Shown here: piece by piece, positions 52,832-61,500 of the stretch
Layout: each line of letters opens with the position of its first letter
How positions within the stretch are numbered: the stretch's first letter is position 1
Assembly (NCBI RefSeq): GCF_009828095.1
Contig: NZ_WTYP01000002.1
Location: 873,001-937,000 of the forward strand
DNA length: 64,000 nucleotides
Reading direction: 5' to 3'
DNA from: Pontixanthobacter luteolus
GTDB lineage: Bacteria > Pseudomonadota > Alphaproteobacteria > Sphingomonadales > Sphingomonadaceae
Position numbers and translations under genes: made by a program
The notes under the pieces: generated by a model
Told to the model about the DNA's origin: nothing
The model's database searches: none
What the model saw: the letters and a program-made list of their open reading frames with translations, nothing else

Positions 52832-54360
52832 CTACCGCCACGCAGTTGACACGAGCGCCTGGGTCGCACGTGGCGGACGGTACGCAGCCGGCATCGGTCC
52901 GCACGCCCATCACGCCTGTTTTCGACATTCCCCTTTCACCGGACCAGCGTCGGCATATCTCCGCCGTGGCGGCCATGATCGCCGAAGAAGATCCGCGCAT
53001 TTCCCGCGTGCCGCCGCTGGCCGATGATCTGGCCACGGGGCAGATCGATGCCCCGGCACTGTTGATAGAGGATCACAGCGGCATCCAACTGGCACATGAC
53101 CGCGGGGCCGACGCCAATCTCAGCTACCGCGCCATGCTGCTGGCCGCTGATGGAGACTTAGTCGCGGTCTACGGTCAGCGAAACAGGGCGTTCGAAGAAT
53201 ATTGCCGCGATACGCTGGATCTGGGTGATGTCGAAGTGATCGCGCCGCCGCTTGCTGACCCTCATCAATCGCTCGCGCAGGCTTGTCTGGCGGATCACGA
53301 TCTGATTACGCGAACTGTCAGCCGTGCGAAGGATCACGGCGGGCTGAACGTCATACCTTACATGGCAACTGGGGGGATTTGGCGTCTGGCGGGCGAAATT
53401 GCCCTGCGGTCGGGCGTGCCTGTGCGTGTCTCAGGCCCGCCGCCAGCGTTGATGCGAGCGGTGAACGACAAGATATGGTTTGCGCGCTGGGCTGCGTCGC
53501 TGCTTGGCGAGGATGCCATTCCGCACAGCAGAGCCGTCTATGGCATGGGGGCGCTGGCCGGATATCTTCGCCGTTTCATCCAGGAACATGGACGCGTGGC
53601 AGTGAAACTGACGCATAGTGCCGCATCGCTGGGCAATATCGTGCTCGACAGTGATCAGCTCACATCGCTTTCGCCACCGCAATTGGCGGCACAGTTGCGC
53701 GATATGATCGAAGATCGGGACTGGCAGAACCCGTTTCCGGTTCAGGTGACGGCATGGGAAGGCCCGCTTGCGGCGACACCGTCAGCCCAATTGTGGATCC
53801 CCCATCCGGAAGATGGTCCTCCGCTGGTTGAAGGAATATTCGACCAGATAACCGTTCACGAAAATGCGCGTTTCGCGGGCGGCATACCCAGTGAACTGCC
53901 TGATGCGGAACAGCGGGAAATTGCCAGCCAGGCGCTAAGGCTCGGGATGCTTTTTCAGCAACTGGGCTATTTCGGCAGATGCAGTTTCGATGCCGTGCTG
54001 ATCGCCGCCAGCGGTATGGGGCAGGGTCAGGAAAACCGCCTGCATTGGGTCGAATGCAATGGCCGCTGGGGCGGCGTTTCAATTCCCATGACTCTGGCAA
54101 GCAGGCTTGTGGGTGACTGGCGAAACCGCGCCCTGCTGATCACAGAGCGGACGATTGCGGACGGGCGCGCAATAGCGATGGATGAATTTCTGCAAGCCTG
54201 CCGCCCGCATTTATTCCGCGCCGGAGGGGATCGGAACGGGGCGATATTGCTTACGCCGGGAAGGCTGCAACGGGGTGGCTTCGACCTCCTCCTGCTTGGG
54301 ACGGACCGCGCAGACGTAATCGCGCGTGAACGCGCATGTCTGGACAGCCTGACACAATGA
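52828..54360 (+). CDS. ATP-grasp-fold protein (PGM1/peptide-ligase-like)
   Basis: 510 residues. The N-terminal third is a pre-ATP-grasp region (SYRAMLLAADGDLVAVYGQ), followed by NDKIWFARWAASLLG, RVAVKLTHSAASLGNIV (the ATP-binding Lys region) and the C-terminal metal-binding part LHWVECNGRWGGVSIPMTLA. This pattern fits the ATP-grasp ligases related to PGM1-type peptide ligases; the substrate is unknown. It starts in the hemerythrin stop codon and is thus co-translated with it. It ends 138 nt before the UspA gene. Confidence 0.75.
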   Translation: MTTATQLTRAPGSHVADGTQPASVRTPITPVFDIPLSPDQRRHISAVAAMIAEEDPRISRVPPLADDLATGQIDAPALLIEDHSGIQLAHDRGADANLSYRAMLLAADGDLVAVYGQRNRAFEEYCRDTLDLGDVEVIAPPLADPHQSLAQACLADHDLITRTVSRAKDHGGLNVIPYMATGGIWRLAGEIALRSGVPVRVSGPPPALMRAVNDKIWFARWAASLLGEDAIPHSRAVYGMGALAGYLRRFIQEHGRVAVKLTHSAASLGNIVLDSDQLTSLSPPQLAAQLRDMIEDRDWQNPFPVQVTAWEGPLAATPSAQLWIPHPEDGPPLVEGIFDQITVHENARFAGGIPSELPDAEQREIASQALRLGMLFQQLGYFGRCSFDAVLIAASGMGQGQENRLHWVECNGRWGGVSIPMTLASRLVGDWRNRALLITERTIADGRAIAMDEFLQACRPHLFRAGGDRNGAILLTPGRLQRGGFDLLLLGTDRADVIARERACLDSLTQ

Positions 54361-54404
54361 AAGCCGGGTTCGGGGCGCCTGCATCGCCCGCGCGAATGCT
54401 CAGT

Positions 54405-54420
54405 ACGGATGGTTCCGTAT
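54405..54420. promoter_or_regulatory. Island palindrome upstream of UspA (TACGGA-N4-TCCGTA)
   Basis: Perfect 6-bp arms with a 4-nt spacer (TGGT), 78 nt before the ATG at 54499; it defines the consensus. Confidence 0.7.
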
Positions 54421-54498
54421 AGGCCCATTGGGGGCGCCTGTTCATCTTTCTATTGCGCGGAAAAGAATCAGCTTTTTCGGCATCCGTTGGAAGTCGCA

Positions 54499-55539
54499 AT
54501 GAACATCAGCCAAGTCAGAAACTTCGTCGACTCAGCCCCGCCTGCGCGGCCCGCGCCGCAGCAATTCGGTTCACCTGCCAGCGCGGTCCGCCGCGAAGTG
54601 GCTGCACCGCGGCTCGTTGCCTGTGTCGATGCAGGCGATCAGGCCGAGGCTGTTTCAATGCAGGCGCTGGCGGTCGCATGCAGTTTGGGGCTGGAAGTGA
54701 CGTTCGCACGGGTAATCGAGGCGCCTGAACATTTTGCTTCTCCTGCCGATCCGATCGAATGGCAATTGCGCCGCAAAAGCCAGCAGGAGAAACTTAAACG
54801 GCTGGCCAATCAGGATCAGGTCGAAGTGCTCGCAAACAGTGTCCTGCTGGCAGGGGCTCCGGCCGATGAATTGTCCGATTGGGCGTTGGAACACGGGGCG
54901 ACCTTACTGGCACTGGGGCAGCGGCGCAGCGACAATGGCAAGGGATTGGGGAGCACCGCGCAAGCATTACTGGAACGGGGTGAGCATTCCTTGCTGCTGG
55001 TTCCGCCAAGCCCGGTTCGGCAGCGCGGCTACCGCAAGATCATGGTCCCGATCGATGGCTCTGTCAGGGCTGATAGCGTGCTGCCGATTGCCTTGCGCAT
55101 TGCGCGAACACACGCCGCCGAGCTGGTTCTGGTGCATATCGTGCCGCGCCTTGAAGTGGTGGCATCCCCCCATATTCCCGAGGTCGACAAACTGCGGGCC
55201 AAGATCGACCGCCATAACGAGCAGAGCGGATCATCGCATCTGGAAGAATTGCGCCGGCGCAGCGAGGGTGATGGCGTTAGCGTCAGCACGATAACGCGCG
55301 GCCCGGGTGATCCGCGTTCCCTGCTGCACGACATCGCGATCGAAGAGAACGCGGATCTGATCGTCATGGCGTCTCACGGTAACACCGCGCTGGAAGATGT
55401 CGCTTGCGGCAGCGTGGCGGAATATCTCGCCGGCCATGCACCTGCTCCGCTGCTGATCGTGCGGCCCAATCTGCGGTGCAGCTTCGGGCCGGAACCTGCC
55501 AGCTGCCGCGACGTCTCGGCCTTCCGTTTCATCGGGTGA
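54499..55539 (+). CDS. Tandem-domain universal stress protein
   Basis: 346 residues from the ATG at 54499 with GGAAG 7 nt upstream. Two Usp domains: the first (about 38-175, APRLVACVDAGDQAEAVS...) is diverged. The second (about 180-330) begins YRKIMVPIDGSVRADSVLPIAL and has the ATP-binding G-2x-G-9x-G(S/T)-like motif in MASHGNTALEDVACGSVAEYLAGHAPAPLLIVRP. Probably a dimer-like single chain. The stop overlaps the GTG start of the giant glucan synthase gene. Confidence 0.9.
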   Translation: MNISQVRNFVDSAPPARPAPQQFGSPASAVRREVAAPRLVACVDAGDQAEAVSMQALAVACSLGLEVTFARVIEAPEHFASPADPIEWQLRRKSQQEKLKRLANQDQVEVLANSVLLAGAPADELSDWALEHGATLLALGQRRSDNGKGLGSTAQALLERGEHSLLLVPPSPVRQRGYRKIMVPIDGSVRADSVLPIALRIARTHAAELVLVHIVPRLEVVASPHIPEVDKLRAKIDRHNEQSGSSHLEELRRRSEGDGVSVSTITRGPGDPRSLLHDIAIEENADLIVMASHGNTALEDVACGSVAEYLAGHAPAPLLIVRPNLRCSFGPEPASCRDVSAFRFIG

Positions 55540-58500
55540 ACGCGCCGTCGGACACAGGCTCGCCGCTGGTTCTGGCGGCACGCGAACTGGCTGCGCGGCA
55601 CCGGATCAGCAGGGCACCACCCGGCAGGATTGACCTGTGGCAAAAGATTGCCGAGGCGCGGCAGTGGCTTGATGAGGCCCGGCTTGCCTGCGTGACCCCA
55701 CCGCCCGCTGCCGGGAAGGCGGCAGAATGGTTGTTGGACAATGATTACCAGGTCCACCGCGCCCTGCGGCAGATCGATCAGGACCTGCCGGGCGGATTTT
55801 ATAATCAACTGCCGGCACTGGCTGATCACGGCGGCGGAGAGCCGCGGATTTTTGCCGTCACGCACGAATTTCTCAGGGCAGGACATCTCCAGATTTCGCT
55901 GGCCGGTGCAGTTCGGTTTGTCGCGGCCTATCAGGAAGATCGCCCGCTCACCATGGGTGAACTGTGGGCATTCCCGACGATGCTCAGGATCGCCTGCATC
56001 GAAATCCTGGCGGATGCGCTGGACCCGCTCCTCGAAGGATCGGTCAGGCTGCGTTTTACCCCGTCCAGCGCCGCGCGCGAGCCGCAGTCGCTCGATCCAA
56101 CCGAACGCGTAGCGCGGGCAATTTCGATCCTTGGCGTGGTTGCAGCAATTCCGTGGAAGGAATTCTTCGACCGTACGAGCCTCGTCGAGCAGTGTCTGGG
56201 CGGCGATCCGTCAGGCCATTATCAGGCGATGGATTTCGAGACCCGTGACCGATATCGCGGCGCGGTCGAGGAAATGGCGCGAGCAGGAAATTGTGACGAA
56301 ATCGAAGTGTCGCTCGCCGCGATAGATCGGGCCAGCCGCGCCGGTGCTAGCGATGTAGAACGCCATGTCGGATACTGGCTGGTCGATGCCGGGCGCCATG
56401 AACTGGAGCGCGAACTGTGCGTTTCTATCAGTTCACGCGAACGAGCGAGGCGGCTTGTTCTGGCAAGGCCCGGGCGTTTCTATTCAGCAGGGATATTGCT
56501 GGCGGGGGTCGGTGCGCTGATCCTGCCGGCATTGTACCTGATGTTCGTCGGTGCATCGTTTGAGGGCTGGGTGGGTGCCATGGCGGCAAGCCTTATTCCC
56601 GCCTCGGTTCTTGCCATCACGATGGTCCATTGGGTGATTACCCGCAGTCTGCCCCCGGCCACCCTTGCCAAGCTGGACTGCAGAAAGGCGCTGCCGCCTG
56701 AGGCGAAAACCTTTGTGGTGGTGCCGGTGGTTATCGGTTCGACGGCTGAAATATCCAGCCTTGCGGAGCAGATGGAAACCCACTGGCTGGCCAATTCAGA
56801 CCCCCAGTTGCACGTCGCGTTGCTGGCCGATCTTGTTGATGCGCCTCAGGAAGAAATGCCAACTGATCGGGAGATTGTGGATGGTCTGGTGTCTGCGGTG
56901 CGTCATCTCAATCGGCGGCACGGCACTGACGGCGCCAAACCTTTTCACCTCCTGCTTAGGCCGCGCCAATATAGCGCCGGTGAAGGGTGCTGGATGGCGT
57001 GGGAGCGAAAGCGGGGCAAGCTTGAGCAATTCAATCGCCTGCTGGTCGACGATGACTGGTCGGCTTTCTCCCTGCATGAAGGGGCGACTGCCGCGCTGAG
57101 GAAGGTGCGATTTGTTGTAACCGTGGATGCCGACACACTGTTGCCGTCGGGTTCGGTCGGCAAGCTGGTTGGCACTCTCGCACATCCGCTCAACCGGCCC
57201 TATCTTGACCGGGCGACTGGGCGGGTGATCCGCGGATACTCGCTGGTCCAGCCGCGTGTGGAAATATCCCCCCATGCTGGCATACGCAGCCTGTTTGCAC
57301 GGTTGTTTACCGGGGAAACAGCGATCGACATTTACAGCCGTGCAGTGTCCGACGTTTATCAGGACCTGTTTGGTGCCGGAATATTCGTCGGCAAGGGCAT
57401 CTACGATGTGCGCGCATTTCATGCGAGCGTCGACGGCCGGGTTCCGGAAAACCGGATACTCAGCCATGATCTGTTCGAAGGTGCGCTGGGCCGCGCGGCG
57501 CTGGCCACTGATATCGTTCTCTACGAAGGTTTCCCCGCAAGCTATCCGGAATATGCCCGGCGGTTGCACCGCTGGATCAGGGGCGACTGGCAATTGCTTG
57601 CATGGCTGTGGCCCAAGGTTCCCGGCGGCGACGGCAAAATGCAACGCAGCACAATCTCGGGCATCGACCGGTGGAAAATGCTCGACAATCTGCGGCGAAG
57701 CATGGTGGCGCCGGGCTTGCTTGTGTTGGCCCTTGCCGGATGGTTCGCGCTGCCCGGCAGTCCGTGGTTCTGGACCGCGCTGGTCGTGCTGGCCCCCGGC
57801 TGGCAATTGTTCACCGATGTGATCAGCGGCCTGGCAAGGGGCCGGCGTGTCGGGGCATCCTATGGCCTGCTGGCGCGCCTGTCCGATCAGGCGGGCCGGT
57901 GGCTGCTGGCGATTGTGTATCTGCCGCACGAAGCGCTCCTGTCACTTCATGCGATCGGCGTTACCTTGTGGCGCAATTTCGTCAGCCACCGGCATTTGCT
58001 GCAATGGACCGCCGCAGCGCATGTCGCCGCGCGGCTGAGGCAGGGAAGCCCCCGGTCGATTATCTGGCACGAAATGTGGATGGGGTCAGCTCTCTCGCTG
58101 GCGATATTTGCGGTCCTGATCTGGCTACGGCCCGCTGGGCTTGCCGTGGCCACGCCGCTTCTGGCGCTGTGGATTGCCGCACCGGAAATCGCCTATTGGA
58201 CCAGCCGTCCGAGGCGAACCGGAGTCAGGCCGCTGGCTGAAGGCGACGTTGAATATTTGCGCCTGCTCGCTCGCCGCACTTGGTATTTCTTCGAACGTTT
58301 CGCCGGGCCGGAAGACAACTGGCTGCCGCCGGACAATTATCAGGGCCCCCCGCATGAGGAGATCGGGCACCGCACATCGCCAACCAATATCGGGATGCTG
58401 CTGCTCTCGACTGCGGCTGCCTGGGATATGGGATATGTCGGCCGGGCAGAACTGGCGGCGCGCGGCCGCAACGTGTTCGACGCGATGGCCCGGCTGGACC

Positions 58501-61500
58501 GGTATCGCGGCCATTTCTACAATTGGTACGAAACGCGCCATTTGCGCCCGCTGGAGCCGCGCTATGTTTCGACGGTCGACAGCGGCAATCTCGCGGTTAG
58601 CCTGATCGCTTTTGCTGAAACGCTGCGCGAAGCATCGAACCATGCAGAGCTGGAGGCACAGCGATGGACCGGGCTGGGCGACCTGTTCGCTCTGCTGGAC
58701 GAGGCATGCGAAAGCCTGAGCGGATCTGCAAAACTTCGCGCGATCATCGCGGATTGCCGTGAACTATGCGGTGCACGTTCCAATGCCGGTGCCAATGCCG
58801 ATGCTGGAGCCGGCGCCGATGATGAAATCGCCTTGATCGGGTGGCTGCGCGAGACAGCGCTTCCCATGATCGAGGCAGAAGCGGAATCCGTCGCCGATCA
58901 CGTCTCCGATACCCTTCCCGAAGAGCTTCGCGATCTTTTCGTATGGCTCGACCGTCTGCTGCACCATGTGAATGAAATGAATCGCGATATGGGTTCTGCG
59001 GACGAGCTGGCGGCAGAACTGAAGCAACAGGCTGATGAAGCGATCGCGCTTGCCTGGTCGATGGATTTTGCATGGCTGTATGACGAAGAACGGCGGCTGT
59101 TCTTCATCGGTTACAATATCAGCGCCAGCCGGATCGACACCCACCATTACGATCTGCTCGCGTCGGAGGCCCGGCTGGCAAGCTTTTTCGCGATAGCCAA
59201 GGGCGACGTCCCGATCGAACACTGGTTCCATCTGCAACGACCTGTGACGCGCGGCCCCGGCGGGCTTTCGCTCCTCTCATGGAACGGTTCGATGTTCGAA
59301 TACCTCATGCCGCGCCTGCTGCTGCGTGGGGAGCCGGAAACACTGCTGGGCGAGAGCGAACGTGTCGCAGTCGAGATTCAGATGCGCCACGGGCGAGAAC
59401 ATGACCTGCCGTGGGGCGTGTCCGAATCTGCCTATGGAGAGCGTGATCCAGAACATCGCTATCGCTATCAGGCGTTCGGGACACCGGGGCTGGGCCTGAA
59501 GCGCGGGCTGGCACGTGATCAGGTGATCGCACCTTACGCCTCCGCGTTGGCGCTGGCGATTCTGCCCGGCGATGCGACGGCCAATCTTCGCCGCCTTTCC
59601 TCGATGGGCGCTGAAAAGCGCTATGGCATGTGGGAAGCGCTCGATTTCACACCCGACCGGGCACCTGCCAGCGCCCGCTTTGCCCCCGTGGTTGCCTATA
59701 TGGCACATCACCAGGGAATGATCCTGTGCGCGATCGGCAATCTGCTGACCGATGACCGGATGGTTGAAAGGTTTGCGCGCGACCCGCAAATGCGACTGGT
59801 TTCGCTGCTGCTCAGCGAGCGTGTGCCGCACGAAATACCTCCGGAAATCGAGCGGCTCGAAACGCTGGAACCGGCGGAGGAAGCCGTGCAGGTCGAGGCT
59901 GTCGTTCCGTGGGAGCCAATTCAGACACCGTTCCCGCAGGCCCATGTCATGGGGAATGGCCGGCTGTCTTGTTGGATATCGGAAAGCGGGGGCGGCACGC
60001 TCCGCTGGCAAGGTCAGTCGCTGTCCCGTTTCGTCGCCGATGCCACCCGAGACGCGGACGGAATGTGGATTTATCTGCAGGATATGGACAGCGGCGAATT
60101 GTGGTCCGCCACCCGCCAGCCGACCGGCGCAGTGCCGCAGGAATACAGGGTCATTTTCCAGCCGCATCTGGCTGAGTTTCATCGGCGTGACCATGGAATT
60201 GATGTCAGGCTGGAAGTCGGTGTGGGTAGCGGCGACGATCTGGAAATTCGCCGGCTGACGATTGTCAATGAAAGTGGTCGTCCCCGGCGGCTGCGGCTGA
60301 CCAGCTATGCAGAGATTGTCCTTGCGCCGCCGCTGGAGGATGAACGGCACCCGGCCTTCAGCAAGCTGTTTGTCGGCGGAGAATTCATCCCGCGCATCGG
60401 CGGGGTGATGTTCAATCGCAGGCCCAAAAGCCCGAAGGAAGCGCCAGCGGTCCTCGTGCAATTTGCCATTGATGCGAACGGCCCGATCGAAGACCTGAAT
60501 TACGAGATGGATCGCGGGATGTTCATTGGCCGCGGGCGGACCCTCAAAGATCCGCTGGGCGCTTCACGGGAACTTAAGCGAAGCGCGGGACTGACGCTTG
60601 ATCCAGTCTCGGCGCTTCAATGCGAAGTCAGCATCGATGCGGGCGAACGCACGGTGCTGTGCTTTGTCACCGTGGCAGCAGCGAGCCGGTCTACCGCCCT
60701 GGAGGTTGCAGCGCGGCATTCCACCCTTTCGGCGATGGAGTGGGTGCTTGGCGACGCTGCGACGGAAACCGCCCGCGTGCTGGGCCGCACGCGGCTGTCC
60801 CCGGCGATGCTGCCGCAGGTGCAATCGCTTGGTTCCCTGATGGTCTATCCGCACGCTGCGCTGCGTGCGCTGCCGGACAAAATCGAGCGGAACCGCTTTG
60901 GTCAAAGCGGGCTGTGGGGGCTGGCCCTGTCCGGGGACTTGCCGATCCTGCTTTTGCGGTCGGACGGGATCGGGCAGCGCCTGATTCCCTTGCTTGCTGC
61001 CGCGCATAATTATTGGCGCCATGCCGGGCTGCCTGTCGATCTGGTGATCCTTCAAACGAGCGGATCGACCTATGTCGAACCGATCCGTGATGATCTGATG
61101 GAATTGCTCCGCGAAGCCGGAGCCAGCGAAATGCTGGGGCGAAAGGGCGGCATACATCTGCTGTTTGCCGACCAGAGCGGACCGGACATGGTCCGTATGC
61201 TGGAGGCGATGGCGTGGGCCGTTATCGACGATAATGGCGGTTCGATCGCAGATCAGATCGCGCGGGCCCATGTGCCGGGAAAGCTGCCGCCGCCAATCAT
61301 CCCCAGCCTTGCCGAATCGGCTGCCGATCCGGCCACGCGCTCTCAGCAAGACTACCTGCTATTCGCAAATCACGCTGGCGGCTTCAGCGCCGACGGCCGC
61401 GAATATGTGATCAACCACAACGGCGTAGAACCGACCCCTGCGCCGTGGGCCAATGTCCTAGCCAATGATGAATTCGGCACATTGGTGACGGAGACGGGCG

